Shown: positions 27,067 to 36,285, counted from the stretch's first letter. The stretch: DNA of 64,000 nucleotides from Rhodosalinus halophilus (GCF_003298775.1 NZ_QNTQ01000001.1:124001-188000); one strand, 5' to 3'. Made by a program: numbers and translations. Notes: generated by a model not told the origin, from the letters alone.

Positions 27067-27141
27067 CTGGTGCTGCCGGAGAGATTCGAACTCTCGGCCT
27101 CTCCCTTACCAAGGGAGTGCTCTACCCCTGAGCTACGGCAG
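27067..27141 (-). tRNA. tRNA-Thr (anticodon GGT), CCA encoded
   Basis: Leftward cloverleaf of 75 nt: acceptor GCTGCCG pairs with CGGCAGC, discriminator A and encoded CCA. D-arm AGCTCAGGGGTAGAGC, anticodon stem CTCCC/GGGAG with loop TTGGTAA (anticodon GGT), and a T-arm containing TTCGAAT. The integrase and IS3 remnants lie downstream of its 3' end. Confidence 0.95.
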
Positions 27142-27256
27142 CCCTTGCACCGCGGCCGGTTCGGCCACCGGTCTGCGTGGGGCGCGTGTTAGACGCTTCG
27201 CGCCGCCCGCGCAAGCGCAATCTGGACGCCTTTTCCCGCGTGCGGTAGACAGAGAC

Positions 27257-27439
27257 ATGACCCGCGGATCGGACGACGAAAAGGCTCGCGGTCAGCCCGG
27301 AACGGACCGCAAGGCGCGGCTGGGCGCGGCGCTCAGGGCCAACCTCGCGCGGCGCAAGGCACAGGCCCGGGCGCGCTCCGGCGGGCCGGAGAAAGAAGGC
27401 AGGACCGGGGAGGACACCCCGGCCGGCAAGGAGCAGTAG
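27257..27439 (+). CDS. Small charged protein upstream of murA
   Basis: 60 aa, Arg/Lys/Ala-rich with the core ARLGAALRANLARRKAQARA, followed by an acidic and Gly-rich tail. I recall a similar small ORF upstream of murA in related Rhodobacterales. Likely a basic helical peptide; function unknown. It ends 18 bases before murA. Confidence 0.65.
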   Translation: MTRGSDDEKARGQPGTDRKARLGAALRANLARRKAQARARSGGPEKEGRTGEDTPAGKEQ

Positions 27440-27457
27440 AGCGAGGGCGACAAAGCC

Positions 27458-28726
27458 ATGGATTCCATCGTCGTGACGGGCAACGGCCCGCTCAAGGGCC
27501 GCGTGCCCATCGCAGGGGCCAAGAACGCCTGTCTGGCGCTCATGCCCGCCACGCTGCTGAGCGAGGAACCGCTCACGCTCACCAACGCGCCGCGGCTCTC
27601 CGACATCCGCACGATGGGCGCGCTGCTGCAGTCGCTGGGCGCCGAGGTCGTGCCGCTGCAGGGCGGACAGGTGCTCGCGCTCTCCTCGCACGATCTGACG
27701 GGGCATCTCGCCCATTACGACATCGTGCGGAAGATGCGCGCCTCGATCCTCGTGCTCGGGCCGCTGCTCGCGCGGCTGGGCGAGGCGGAAGTCTCGCTGC
27801 CCGGCGGCTGCGCGATCGGGGCGCGGCCCGTCGATCTGCACCTGCGCGCGCTCGAGGCGCTGGGCGCCGAGATGGAGCTGCGCGAGGGCTACGTTCACGC
27901 GCGTGCGCCCGCCGGCGGGCTCCGGGGCGGGCGCATCGCCTTCCCCTTCGTCTCGGTCGGCGCGACCGAGAACGCGCTGATGGCCGCGACGCTCGCGCGC
28001 GGGACCACCGTGATCGAGAATGCCGCCCGCGAGCCCGAGATCGTCGATCTCGCCCGGTGCCTGCGCACCATGGGGGCGCAGATCGCGGGCGAAGGCACGG
28101 AGCGGATCGAGGTGCAGGGGGTCGAGCGCCTCTCGGGCGCCACGCACAAGGTGGTGGCCGACCGGATCGAGCTGGGCACCTACATGCTGGCGCCGGCGAT
28201 CTGCGGCGGCGAGGTGGAATGCCTGGGCGGCGGGCTCGAGCTTCTGCCGAGCTTCGCGGAAAAACTCGACGAGGCCGGCATCACCGTCCGCGAAACCGCG
28301 AGTGGCGTCGCGGTCTCGCGCGGCAACGGCCGGATCCGCGCCGTCGATGTCGCCACGGCGCCCTATCCCGGGTTTCCCACCGATCTTCAGGCGCAGATGA
28401 TGGCGCTGCTCTGCCTCGCCGACGGGGTGAGCGTGCTTGAGGAGCGGATCTTCGAGAACCGTTTCATGCATGCGCCGGAACTGATGCGGATGGGCGCGCG
28501 CATCGACGTGCAGGGCGGCACCGCCACCGTCACCGGTGTGGAGCGGCTCAAGGGCGCGCCGGTCATGGCGACGGATCTGCGCGCGAGCGTGTCGCTGATC
28601 CTCGCCGCTCTGGCCGCGCAGGGCGAGACGCAGGTCAACCGCGTCTATCACCTCGACCGCGGCTACGAGCGCGTCGAGGAGAAGCTCTCGGGCATCGGCG
28701 CGAAGATCGAGAGGGTGGCCGCCTGA
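27458..28726 (+). CDS. murA: UDP-N-acetylglucosamine 1-carboxyvinyltransferase
   Basis: 422 aa, the family length. First committed step of peptidoglycan synthesis: transfers enolpyruvate from PEP to UDP-GlcNAc in the cytoplasm. The N-terminal [19 protein letters not shown], the active-site loop [15 protein letters not shown] with Cys118 (fosfomycin target) and the late [11 protein letters not shown] segment are all intact. The stop overlaps the next start by one base (TGATG). Confidence 0.97.
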   Translation: MDSIVVTGNGPLKGRVPIAGAKNACLALMPATLLSEEPLTLTNAPRLSDIRTMGALLQSLGAEVVPLQGGQVLALSSHDLTGHLAHYDIVRKMRASILVLGPLLARLGEAEVSLPGGCAIGARPVDLHLRALEALGAEMELREGYVHARAPAGGLRGGRIAFPFVSVGATENALMAATLARGTTVIENAAREPEIVDLARCLRTMGAQIAGEGTERIEVQGVERLSGATHKVVADRIELGTYMLAPAICGGEVECLGGGLELLPSFAEKLDEAGITVRETASGVAVSRGNGRIRAVDVATAPYPGFPTDLQAQMMALLCLADGVSVLEERIFENRFMHAPELMRMGARIDVQGGTATVTGVERLKGAPVMATDLRASVSLILAALAAQGETQVNRVYHLDRGYERVEEKLSGIGAKIERVAA

Positions 28727-29205
28727 TGACGGAGGACGCGCGCTTCGAGGACGGCCGCGAGCGCCCGCTCAACCTCGCCGCGCTGGACACCGAGGATCTC
28801 GAGGTGCTCTCGGCGCTGCTTCAGGACGCGGTCTTTCCGGCCACCGAGATGCGCTGGGACGCGAAGCGGCGGCGCTTTGCGCTGCTGGTCAACCGCTTCC
28901 GCTGGGAGGATCGCGCCGCCGCCGAGGCGCGCGGGCGGCCCTACGAGCGCACCCGCGCGATGCTGGTCGTCGAGAACGTCGGGCGCGTCTCGAGCCTCGG
29001 CATCGACCGGCGCGACGCGGACACGGTGCTCGCGCTGCTGGCGCTCGACTACGAGGGGCCGCCCGAGGGACCGGGGGCGCTGACGCTGGTGCTCTCGGGC
29101 GACGGCGCGATCCGGCTCGACGTCGAGGCGCTTGAGGCCCGCCTCAAGGACGTCACGCGCCCCTACGCCGCCCCCTCCGGCAAGGCGCCCGATCACGGCG
29201 TCTGA
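28726..29205 (+). CDS. DUF2948 family protein
   Basis: 159 aa, starting in the murA stop codon (TGATG). Soluble, with no signal or membrane segments. Landmarks are PLNLAALDTEDLEVLSALLQDAV near the N terminus and ALEARLKDVTRPYAAPSGKAP at the C terminus. This is the conserved murA-hisD spacer protein of alphaproteobacteria. No biochemical function is known to me. Confidence 0.85.
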   Translation: MTEDARFEDGRERPLNLAALDTEDLEVLSALLQDAVFPATEMRWDAKRRRFALLVNRFRWEDRAAAEARGRPYERTRAMLVVENVGRVSSLGIDRRDADTVLALLALDYEGPPEGPGALTLVLSGDGAIRLDVEALEARLKDVTRPYAAPSGKAPDHGV

Positions 29206-29283
29206 CGGGCCGGGAAACCGCGCGCCGCCGTCACGACGCCGGTCGGGGACGCCTGGCCTGGTCCGCGCCCGGCCCCTGCCGCG

Positions 29284-29682
29284 TCACTCCTGCATGGCCT
29301 CCAGATATAGCGCCAGCGAAAGGACGCGCCCCCGCGTGACGATTTCGGCCGAATACTCGCCCGCGCCCATCGCCTCGGCCTTGTAGCGGCTGCCCCAGAC
29401 CGGCATCGGATAGCCGTGACCGCGGATCCCGCTGCGGCCGTCGATCACCTGAATGACCTGGAGCATCGGAAAGGCACCGTCGTTTTGTGCCGAGAGCTGC
29501 GTGAGATCAGGCACCGCCACGGTCATCAGCTCGGCGAGCGGCCCCTCGCCCTTGCCGTTCTCGCCGTGGCAGCTGGCGCAGGAGCTCATGTATTCGCGCG
29601 CGCCGGGGTCATCCTGCGCGACGGCGGCCGCGGCGGGCAGACAGGCCGCCAGGGCGGCCGCGATCAGGGCTCTGGATTTCAT
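29284..29682 (-). CDS. Secreted monoheme cytochrome c
   Basis: 132 aa from the ATG at 29682, chosen because GGAGG lies seven bases before it; an ATG five codons earlier overlaps this site. Signal peptide of about 22 residues ending AAVAQ. One heme site CASCHGENGKGEGPL, and a probable axial Met in YPMPVWGSRY. Class I small cytochrome c with a C-terminal helix LSLALYLEAM. Convergent with the DUF2948 gene and divergent from hisD, so it is a separate single gene set into the core cluster. Confidence 0.88.
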   Translation of the reverse strand: MKSRALIAAALAACLPAAAAVAQDDPGAREYMSSCASCHGENGKGEGPLAELMTVAVPDLTQLSAQNDGAFPMLQVIQVIDGRSGIRGHGYPMPVWGSRYKAEAMGAGEYSAEIVTRGRVLSLALYLEAMQE

Positions 29683-29844
29683 CAGGAAAGCCTCCATGTT
29701 GCAGGGCGGAAAAATCGCCCCTCGCCGTCAGTCTGACGCGGGCACGCGGCGGGCGCGTTGACCGCGCACAACGGCCGCACCTCCGCCGGGGTTGAGACCG
29801 CCGCGCCGGCTGGCTATGACCCGCCGCACGCAAGGGAGACGCCG

Positions 29845-31146
29845 GTGCCGCAGTTCCTCGACACGAAAGACCCGGAGTTCGACGCGGGCTTCGCCGCCCT
29901 GCTCGGCGCGAAGCGCGAGGAGAGCGCCGACGTCGATGCCGCGGTCGCCGCGATCCTCGCCGACGTGCGCGCCCGCGGGGATGCGGCGCTGATCGAGCTG
30001 ACCGCGCGTTTCGACCGGCTCGAGCTTGCGCCCGACACGCTCGCCTTCTCCGAAGCGGAGGTCGATGCGCTCTGCGCCCAGGTCGCCGAGGCGGACCGGG
30101 ACGCGCTCGAGCAGGCGGCCGAACGCATCCGCGCCTATCACACGCGACAGATGCCCGAGGACGCCGAATGGACCGACCCCGAAGGCGCGACGCTGGGCTG
30201 GCGGTGGCGCCCGGTCTCGGCGGCGGGGCTCTACGTGCCCGGCGGCCTCGCCTCCTATCCCTCGTCGCTGCTGATGAACGCGATTCCCGCGCGGGTGGCG
30301 GGCGTGCCGCGGCTTGCCGTCGCGGTGCCCACCCCGGACGGGCAGGCAAACCCGCTGGTCATGATGGCCGCGCGCATCGCGGGGGTGGACGAGATCTATC
30401 GCGTGGGTGGCGCGCAGGCGATCGCGGCCTTCGCCTATGGCACCGCGACGATCCCCGCGGTGGACAAGATCACCGGCCCCGGCAACGCCTATGTCGCCGC
30501 CGCAAAGCGGCAGGTCTTCGGCCGCGTCGGCATCGACATGATCGCGGGGCCGTCGGAGATCCTGGTGATCGCCGACGGCGACAACGACCCGGACTGGATC
30601 GCGCTCGACCTGCTCAGCCAGGCCGAGCACGACGAGAGCGCGCAGGCGATCCTGATCACGCCGGACGCGGGCTTCGCCCGCGCGGTCTCGCAGGCTGTCG
30701 AGGCACGGCTCGAGACGCTGGAGCGGCGCGCGATCGCCGCGGCGAGCTGGCGCGACTTCGGCGCGGTGATCACGGTGCGCGATCTCGGGGAAGCCGCGGC
30801 GCTCGCCGACCGAATCGCGCCCGAGCATCTGGAACTCTGCGTGGCCGACCCCGAGGCGCTCGCCGACCGGATCACCCATGCCGGCGCGATCTTTCTCGGC
30901 CAGTGGACGCCGGAAGCGATCGGCGACTACGTGGGCGGCCCCAACCACGTGCTGCCCACGGCCCGCTCGGCGCGCTTTTCCTCCGGCCTCTCGGTGCTCG
31001 ACTTCCTCAAGCGCACGACCACCGCGCGCATGAGCCCGCAGGCGCTGCGCGCCATCGGCCCGGCGGCCGAACGGCTCGCCCGCGCCGAAAGCCTCGAGGC
31101 GCACGGGCTGTCGGTGGCGGCGCGGCTGGCGAAGCTGAACGACTGA
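29845..31146 (+). CDS. hisD: Histidinol dehydrogenase
   Basis: 433 aa from a GTG at 29845 with AAGGGAG upstream; the upstream in-frame ATG at 29758 lacks one. Catalyses the last two NAD-dependent oxidations of histidine biosynthesis. Signature segments: GGLASYPSSLLMNAIPA, VDKITGPGNAYVAAAK, DMIAGPSEILVIAD and the catalytic QAEHDESAQA, with the closing SVLDFLKR near the end. Full length. Confidence 0.97.
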   Translation: MPQFLDTKDPEFDAGFAALLGAKREESADVDAAVAAILADVRARGDAALIELTARFDRLELAPDTLAFSEAEVDALCAQVAEADRDALEQAAERIRAYHTRQMPEDAEWTDPEGATLGWRWRPVSAAGLYVPGGLASYPSSLLMNAIPARVAGVPRLAVAVPTPDGQANPLVMMAARIAGVDEIYRVGGAQAIAAFAYGTATIPAVDKITGPGNAYVAAAKRQVFGRVGIDMIAGPSEILVIADGDNDPDWIALDLLSQAEHDESAQAILITPDAGFARAVSQAVEARLETLERRAIAAASWRDFGAVITVRDLGEAAALADRIAPEHLELCVADPEALADRITHAGAIFLGQWTPEAIGDYVGGPNHVLPTARSARFSSGLSVLDFLKRTTTARMSPQALRAIGPAAERLARAESLEAHGLSVAARLAKLND

Positions 31147-31223
31147 GGGTCGCTGCGCATTGTGCGCCCCGCGCGGGCGGGCTAGTCAGGGCGGACGACG
31201 CAAGAAAGACGCCAGACGGCCCC

Positions 31224-31703
31224 ATGTCCCGCATCAGCCACATCGCACTCGACGATTCGAACCTGCCGCCGCCCACGCCCGAGATCGAGCAGGAGCGGAA
31301 GGTGGCGATGTTCGACCTGCTGGAGGACAACAGCTTCTCCCTGCCCGCGCGCGATGGCCGCACGGCGCCCGCCGGGCCCTACCGCGTCCATCTCGCGATC
31401 CGCGAGAAGCGGCTGGTCTTCGACATCGCCACCGAGAATGGCGAGAAGGCGGCCGAGTTCCACCTCTCGCTCAGCCCCTTCCGGCAGGTGGTGAAGGACT
31501 ATTTCCAGATCTGCGAAAGCTACTTCGACGCGGTCAAGAAGCTGCCCCCCAGCCAGATCGAGACCATCGACATGGCCCGCCGCGGCATCCACAACGAGGG
31601 CTCGCGCATCCTGATGGAGCGGCTCGAGGGCAAGGCCGAGGTGGACGAGGACACCGCGCGCCGGCTCTTCACCCTGATCTGCGTGCTGCACTGGGGGGGC
31701 TGA
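31224..31703 (+). CDS. UPF0262 family protein
   Basis: 159 aa. Begins MSRISHIALDDS, with conserved GPYRVHLAIREKRLVFDI and RRGIHNEGSRILMERL, as in the UPF0262 proteins that follow hisD in alphaproteobacteria. Cytoplasmic, function unknown. Followed four bases later by the phosphatase gene. Confidence 0.9.
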   Translation: MSRISHIALDDSNLPPPTPEIEQERKVAMFDLLEDNSFSLPARDGRTAPAGPYRVHLAIREKRLVFDIATENGEKAAEFHLSLSPFRQVVKDYFQICESYFDAVKKLPPSQIETIDMARRGIHNEGSRILMERLEGKAEVDEDTARRLFTLICVLHWGG

Positions 31704-31707
31704 TCCG

Positions 31708-32175
31708 GTGGTGCGGGACCTGCCCCAGTCGGTCCTCTTCTGCTGCGATCACAACGCCGTCCGCTCGCCCATGGCGGAAGGCATCATGAAGAAGTTCTAC
31801 GGCTTCGAGACCTACGTGCAGTCGGCCGGCGTGATCTCGGACATGGACATCGACGGCTTCGCCATCGCCGTCTGCGCCGAGATCGGGGTGGAACTCTCGC
31901 GCCACCGCGTGCGCAGCTTCGACGAGATGCAACAATGGGGCGACGACCTGTCGTCCTTCGACCTGGTGGTGGCGCTCTCGCCCGCGAGCAGGCATAAGGC
32001 GCTGGACCTCACGCGCTATTTTCACCTCGAGGTGATCTACTGGCCGATCATGGACCCCACCGGCATCGGCGACACCCGCGAGACCAAGCTCGCCGCCTAC
32101 CGCCAGAGCCGCGACCAGATCGCGGCGCGGCTGATCGAGACTTTCGGCCCCCCCACGGAGGATGCGAGAGCATGA
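31708..32175 (+). CDS. Low-molecular-weight protein-tyrosine-phosphatase-like protein
   Basis: 155 aa from a GTG. The P-loop C(X)5RS is seen as CDHNAVRS (Cys13 to Arg19) and the general-acid Asp sits in YWPIMDPTG, so the catalytic set is complete. ArsC/LMW-PTP fold; in this conserved cluster it is normally followed by infA. Here the next gene overlaps it by four bases (ATGA) and is an NTF2-like protein instead. Physiological substrate unknown. Confidence 0.88.
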   Translation: MVRDLPQSVLFCCDHNAVRSPMAEGIMKKFYGFETYVQSAGVISDMDIDGFAIAVCAEIGVELSRHRVRSFDEMQQWGDDLSSFDLVVALSPASRHKALDLTRYFHLEVIYWPIMDPTGIGDTRETKLAAYRQSRDQIAARLIETFGPPTEDARA

Positions 32176-32564
32176 GCGAGACCGTCAGGCGCTATTTCGA
32201 GGCCTTCAACGCGGGCGACGTGCCCGCGATGCTGGGTTGTCTCGACCCGGACGTGGAACACCACGTCAACGAGGGCCGCGTGCGGGTGGGCAAGACCGCC
32301 TTCGCCGAGTTCTGCGCGCACATGAGCCACTGCTACGCGGAGCGGCTGACCGAGATGGTGATCTTCGAGGCCGAGGACGGCACGCGCGCCGCGGCGGAAT
32401 ATGTGGTCGAGGGCCGGTATCTGGCGACCGACGAGGGCCTGCCGGAGGCGCACGGCCAGACCTACCGGCTGCCGGCGGGCTCGTTCTTCTCGCTTCGGGA
32501 CGGGCGGATCACGCGGGTGGTCACCTACTACAATCTCGCCGACTGGATCCGGCAGGTCGCGTGA
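32172..32564 (+). CDS. NTF2/SnoaL-like (ketosteroid isomerase-related) protein
   Basis: 130 aa. Cone-shaped alpha+beta fold pattern: RRYFEAFNAGDVPAMLGCL (N-terminal helices), DVEHHVNEG, and a C-terminal strand set ending ITRVVTYYNLADWI. Members are small isomerases, dehydratases or binding proteins. It overlaps the phosphatase (ATGA) and the GNAT gene (TGATG), so it is embedded in the transcript. Related trios with a GNAT and a nitrilase occur in other proteobacteria, as I recall. Confidence 0.8.
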   Translation: MSETVRRYFEAFNAGDVPAMLGCLDPDVEHHVNEGRVRVGKTAFAEFCAHMSHCYAERLTEMVIFEAEDGTRAAAEYVVEGRYLATDEGLPEAHGQTYRLPAGSFFSLRDGRITRVVTYYNLADWIRQVA

Positions 32565-33145
32565 TGCGGGTGGAGGCGCTGACGGGAGAGGCGCTGGAGG
32601 CCGCGCTCGACGATGTAGCACGGTTGCGCATAGAGGTTTTCCGCGCCTTTCCATACCTCTACGACGGTAACTTCGACTACGAGCGCAAGTATCTCGAGCC
32701 CTACCGCGAGAGCGCGAACGCCATCCTCGTGGGCGCCTTCGACGGCGACCGGCTGGTGGGGGCTGCGACCGGCACGCCGATGCAGGACCACGCCGAGGAT
32801 TTCGCGGCGGCCTTCGCGGAGAGCAGCCTCGACCTCTCGACGCTTTTCTACTGCGCCGAATCCGTCCTCCTGCCCGAGTATCGCGGGCGCGGGATCGGAC
32901 ACCGCTTCTTCGACCTGCGAGAGGAGCACGCACGGCGCCTGGGCTTCGCGCGCTGCTGCTTCTGCGGGGTCGTGCGGCCGGAGGATCATCCGCTGCGCCC
33001 GGCGGACCATCGCCCGCTCGACGCCTTCTGGCGCAGGCGCGGCTATGAGAAACTGCCCGGCGTGGTCGCGCATTTCGCATGGAAGGACGTGGACCGGGCG
33101 GAGAAGACGGAAAAGCCGCTCCAGTTCTGGATGCGCGACCTCTGA
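32564..33145 (+). CDS. GNAT family N-acetyltransferase
   Basis: 193 aa. The acetyl-CoA-binding motif A appears as VLLPEYRGRGIGHRFFDLREEH (the R/Q-x-x-G-x-G/A turn is RGRGIG), preceded by the beta strand TLFYCAESV. It ends with FWRRRGYEKLPGV, a typical late GNAT segment. Acceptor unknown; the downstream nitrilase suggests a shared small-molecule amide pathway (inference). Confidence 0.85.
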   Translation: MRVEALTGEALEAALDDVARLRIEVFRAFPYLYDGNFDYERKYLEPYRESANAILVGAFDGDRLVGAATGTPMQDHAEDFAAAFAESSLDLSTLFYCAESVLLPEYRGRGIGHRFFDLREEHARRLGFARCCFCGVVRPEDHPLRPADHRPLDAFWRRRGYEKLPGVVAHFAWKDVDRAEKTEKPLQFWMRDL

Positions 33146-33203
33146 GCCGGGAGCAAGCCCGTTGGAACGGGCTTGCAAGCGGCTTGCAAGCCGCTTGCCC
33201 GGC
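33146..33203. repeat. Nested inverted repeats between the GNAT and nitrilase genes
   Basis: Two strong structures fill the intergene: an 11-bp perfect hairpin GCAAGCCCGTT/AACGGGCTTGC (153-163 with 166-176 of the 33100s) and, overlapping it, a 24-base perfect palindrome (33175-33198) built from GCAAGCGGCTTG and its complement. Both are enclosed by GCCGGG/CCCGGC. No T-run follows, so it may be an mRNA-processing or attenuating structure, or an unlisted repeat. Confidence 0.8.
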
Positions 33204-33223
33204 GCGACCCAAGGAGACGTGAG

Positions 33224-34114
33224 ATGAAGATCGCCACCGCCGCCTACCCGATGGATTTTCTCGAGTCGTGGACGGCTTACGAAGACAAGCTCGCCCGATG
33301 GGTGAGCGAGGCCGCCGAGGCCGGGGCGGAGCTGCTGGTCTTTCCCGAATACGGCGCTATGGAGCTTTCGACCCTCGCCGGATCGGATGCGGCCGCGGAT
33401 CTCGAACGCTCGGCGCATGCGGTCTCCGACCGGGTGCCCGAGGCCAATGCGCTGCACGCCCGGCTCGCCGCGGAGCACGGCGTGCACATCCTCGGCGCCT
33501 CCGCGCCGGTCTTCGACCCCGCGCTCGGGCCGCGGCCGGTGAACCGCGCGCATTTCTTCGCGCCCTCGGGCGCCTCGGGCCATCAGGACAAGCAGATCAT
33601 GACCCGCTTCGAGCGCGAGGAATGGTCGATCGCCCCCGGCGGGCCGCTCACGCTCTTCGACACGGCGCTCGGAAAGATCGGCGTGCTGATCTGCTACGAC
33701 GCTGAATATCCCCTCTTCGCCCGCGCGCTGGTCGAGGCCGGCGCCGAGATCCTCCTCGTGCCCTCCTGCACCGAGAAGCGGCGCGGCTACTGGCGGGTGC
33801 GCATCGGCGCCATGGCGCGCGCGCTCGAGCAGCAGTGCGTCGCGGTGATGTCCTCGACGGTCGGCGATGCCGCCTGGTCCTACGCGGTGGACACGAACTC
33901 CGGCGCAGGCGGCGTCTTCGGCCCGCCGGACACGGGCTTTCCCGAGGACGGCGTGCTGGCGGTGGGGGAGCTCGACCGCCCGGGCTGGACCTGCGCCGAG
34001 GTCGACCCCGCCGCGATCGCCCATGTCCGCGCCGACGGGGTGGTGCTCAACATGACGCACTGGCAGGAACAGCCGCCGCGTATCGGCGAGGTCACGCGAG
34101 TCGCGCTCGGGTGA
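33224..34114 (+). CDS. Carbon-nitrogen hydrolase (nitrilase superfamily)
   Basis: 296 aa, ATG with AAGGAG upstream. The catalytic triad is visible: Glu42 (FPEYGAMEL), Lys123 (HQDKQIMTRFE) and Cys157 (LICYDAEYP). Hydrolyses an amide, carbamoyl or nitrile bond in the cytoplasm; the branch is not identifiable by eye. Last of the three genes set between the phosphatase and infA. Confidence 0.9.
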   Translation: MKIATAAYPMDFLESWTAYEDKLARWVSEAAEAGAELLVFPEYGAMELSTLAGSDAAADLERSAHAVSDRVPEANALHARLAAEHGVHILGASAPVFDPALGPRPVNRAHFFAPSGASGHQDKQIMTRFEREEWSIAPGGPLTLFDTALGKIGVLICYDAEYPLFARALVEAGAEILLVPSCTEKRRGYWRVRIGAMARALEQQCVAVMSSTVGDAAWSYAVDTNSGAGGVFGPPDTGFPEDGVLAVGELDRPGWTCAEVDPAAIAHVRADGVVLNMTHWQEQPPRIGEVTRVALG

Positions 34115-34195
34115 TTCGCGACTTGAAAAGCACGGCGTTTGCCCTCATTTACACGGCGTCCGCGGGCTGCGCGGACGGTAAGGACAGGAGACAAC

Positions 34196-34414
34196 ATGGC
34201 CAAGGAAGATACGCTCGAATTTCCCGGTGTCGTGAAGGAGCTCCTGCCGAACGCGACATTCAGGGTCGAGCTGGACAACGGCCATGAAATCATCGCGCAT
34301 ACGGCAGGAAAGATGCGGAAGAACCGCATTCGCGTCCTCGCGGGCGACCGGGTTCAGGTCGAAATGACCCCCTACGATCTGACCAAGGGTCGGATCAACT
34401 ACCGCTTCAAGTAA
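34196..34414 (+). CDS. infA: Translation initiation factor IF-1
   Basis: 72 aa, exact family length: [17 protein letters not shown] then an S1-type OB fold with [19 protein letters not shown] and a closing [11 protein letters not shown]. Start supported by AGGAG five bases upstream. Essential ribosomal A-site factor. The intergene of 81 bases to the nitrilase probably holds its own promoter. Confidence 0.98.
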   Translation: MAKEDTLEFPGVVKELLPNATFRVELDNGHEIIAHTAGKMRKNRIRVLAGDRVQVEMTPYDLTKGRINYRFK

Positions 34415-34417
34415 GCC

Positions 34418-34996
34418 TTGCGGCTCGTTCTGGGCTCCGCGAGCCCGCGCCGGCAGGAGTTGCTCGCGCGGCTCGGCGTCGCGCCCGACGAGGTGCGCCC
34501 CGCCGACATCGACGAAACGCCCCGCAAGGGAGAACTCCCCCGCCCCTACACCGCGCGGATGGCGCGGGAGAAGGCGGCGGCGATCGAGGCGGGACCGCAG
34601 GATCTCGTCCTCACCGCCGATACCACCGTGGCCGCGGGCCGCCGCATCCTCGGCAAACCGGCCGACGCGGGCGAGGCCCGCGCCTTCCTCGAGCTGCTCT
34701 CGGGCCGGCGCCACCGGGTCGTCACCGCCGTCGCGCTTCGGCGCAGCGACGCGCTCTGGGAACGACAGGTGGAAAGCGCAGTGAAGATGAAGCGACTCTC
34801 CGAGCCCGAGATCGCCGCCTATCTCGACAGCGGCGAATGGCAGGGCAAGGCCGGCGGCTACGCGATCCAGGGGCTGGCAGAGGCCTTCATCCCCTGGATG
34901 CAGGGCAGCTACTCGGGCGTCATGGGCCTGCCCCTGGCTGAAACCGCAGCGCTTCTGCAGGCCGCGGGCTGGCCGCTCTGGGAGCGCCGCGCGTGA
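34418..34996 (+). CDS. maf: Maf-family nucleoside triphosphate pyrophosphatase
   Basis: 192 aa from a TTG three bases after infA. Maf signature [15 protein letters not shown] at the N terminus, the catalytic LTADTTV and [26 protein letters not shown] near the end. Hydrolyses non-canonical NTPs to NMP and PPi. It overlaps the RNase gene by four bases (GTGA). Confidence 0.93.
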   Translation: MRLVLGSASPRRQELLARLGVAPDEVRPADIDETPRKGELPRPYTARMAREKAAAIEAGPQDLVLTADTTVAAGRRILGKPADAGEARAFLELLSGRRHRVVTAVALRRSDALWERQVESAVKMKRLSEPEIAAYLDSGEWQGKAGGYAIQGLAEAFIPWMQGSYSGVMGLPLAETAALLQAAGWPLWERRA

Positions 34997-36003
34997 AGGG
35001 GCGGAGGGTCGTTCTGGGCGAATGGCGCGGCCGCGAGGCGGCGGCGCTGATGGTGGACGGGCGGCTCGACGACCTGATCGTGGACACCGACGCGCCGCGG
35101 CCCGGCACCATCTACCGCGCCCGCCCCGACCGCCCGATGAAAGGCCAGGGGGGGCTTTTCCTCAGCACGCCCGAGGGCCGCGTCTTCCTGCGCCAGACCA
35201 AGGGTGTGCGCACGAACGCACCGCTGCTCGTGCAGATCACCGGCTATGCCGAGCCGGGCAAGGCCCCGCCGGTCACCTCGCGCCTCGCCCTCAAGGGCCG
35301 GTTCGCCGTGCTCACGCCCGGCGCGCCCGGCGTGAACCCCAGCCGCCGCATCCGCGACCCCGACCGCCGCGCGGCCCTCGCCGCGCTCGCCGAGGGAGTC
35401 GCGCCGTCGGGGACGGGAGTCATCCTGCGCTCCGCCGCGGCCTCGGCCGACGAGGATGCTGTCGTCGATGAACTGCGCGCCCTCGCCGCGGCGCTCACGC
35501 AGATCCTCGGGGACGGGGGCGCCGCGCCCGCGCTCCTGCTCGAAGGGGACGGGCCGCACGCGCTCGCCTGGCGCGACTGGACCGAACCGGCCGAGGTGGC
35601 GCATGGCGCTGACGCCTTCGAGCGGCTCGACGTTCTAGACGAGATCGCGGCGCTGTCCGACCCGGTGACGCCGCTCGCAGGCGGTGCGCGCATGAGCGTG
35701 GAACCCACGCGCGCGCTGGTTTCGGTCGATGTGGACACCGGCACCGATACCTCGCCCGCCGCGGCGCTCAAGGCCAATCTGGCCATGGCCAGGGCGCTGC
35801 CCAGGGCGCTGCGCCTGCGCGGTCTCGGCGGTCAGGTCGTGGTGGACCCCGCCCCCAGCCCCAAGCGCGACCGCAAGCAGATCGAGGGCGCGCTCAAGGC
35901 CGCGCTGCGCGCCGACCCTGTCGAGACCGCGCTGCTGGGCTGGACCGCGCTGGGTCACATCGAGCTGCAGCGCACGCGCGCCCGCCCGCCCCTGAGCCTC
36001 TGA
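34993..36003 (+). CDS. Ribonuclease E/G family protein, short form
   Basis: 336 aa from a GTG overlapping the maf stop. The S1-like N terminus is represented by [19 protein letters not shown] and the DNase I-like catalytic part by [22 protein letters not shown] and [16 protein letters not shown], with both metal-binding Asp positions retained. The CPxCxGxG zinc-link, 5'-sensor detail and scaffold region of full RNase E/G are absent, so it is an abbreviated form. This cluster normally carries it after maf. Confidence 0.85.
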   Translation: MKGRRVVLGEWRGREAAALMVDGRLDDLIVDTDAPRPGTIYRARPDRPMKGQGGLFLSTPEGRVFLRQTKGVRTNAPLLVQITGYAEPGKAPPVTSRLALKGRFAVLTPGAPGVNPSRRIRDPDRRAALAALAEGVAPSGTGVILRSAAASADEDAVVDELRALAAALTQILGDGGAAPALLLEGDGPHALAWRDWTEPAEVAHGADAFERLDVLDEIAALSDPVTPLAGGARMSVEPTRALVSVDVDTGTDTSPAAALKANLAMARALPRALRLRGLGGQVVVDPAPSPKRDRKQIEGALKAALRADPVETALLGWTALGHIELQRTRARPPLSL

Positions 36004-36064
36004 CTCGGGGTTGCCAGCGCGACGCGAGGGACGCAGCCTCGGCGCACGCGCGACCGGAGACCGC

Positions 36065-36241
36065 ATGCCCTGCCCGATCTGCAAGAAACCGACCGACCCG
36101 AAATACCGGCCCTTCTGCTCGCGCCGCTGCGCCGACGTCGACCTCGCGCGCTGGCTGGGCGGCGGCTACGCCTTCCCCGGCCCGCCGCTCGACGAAGACG
36201 ACGAACCCGCATCGGAAGCCCGGCAGCCCGACGACGACTGA
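36065..36241 (+). CDS. yacG: DNA gyrase inhibitor YacG-type zinc protein
   Basis: 58 aa. Zinc-binding MPCPICKKP (CxxC) and PFCSRRCADVDLARWLGG (CxxxC), followed by an acidic disordered tail. Binds GyrB and limits gyrase activity in studied homologues. Last protein gene of the conserved cluster, before tRNA-Gln. Confidence 0.93.
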   Translation: MPCPICKKPTDPKYRPFCSRRCADVDLARWLGGGYAFPGPPLDEDDEPASEARQPDDD

Positions 36242-36285
36242 CCGTTCCGGCCGCCTGCAACCGGCGTCGACGATCGGAGATCTCA

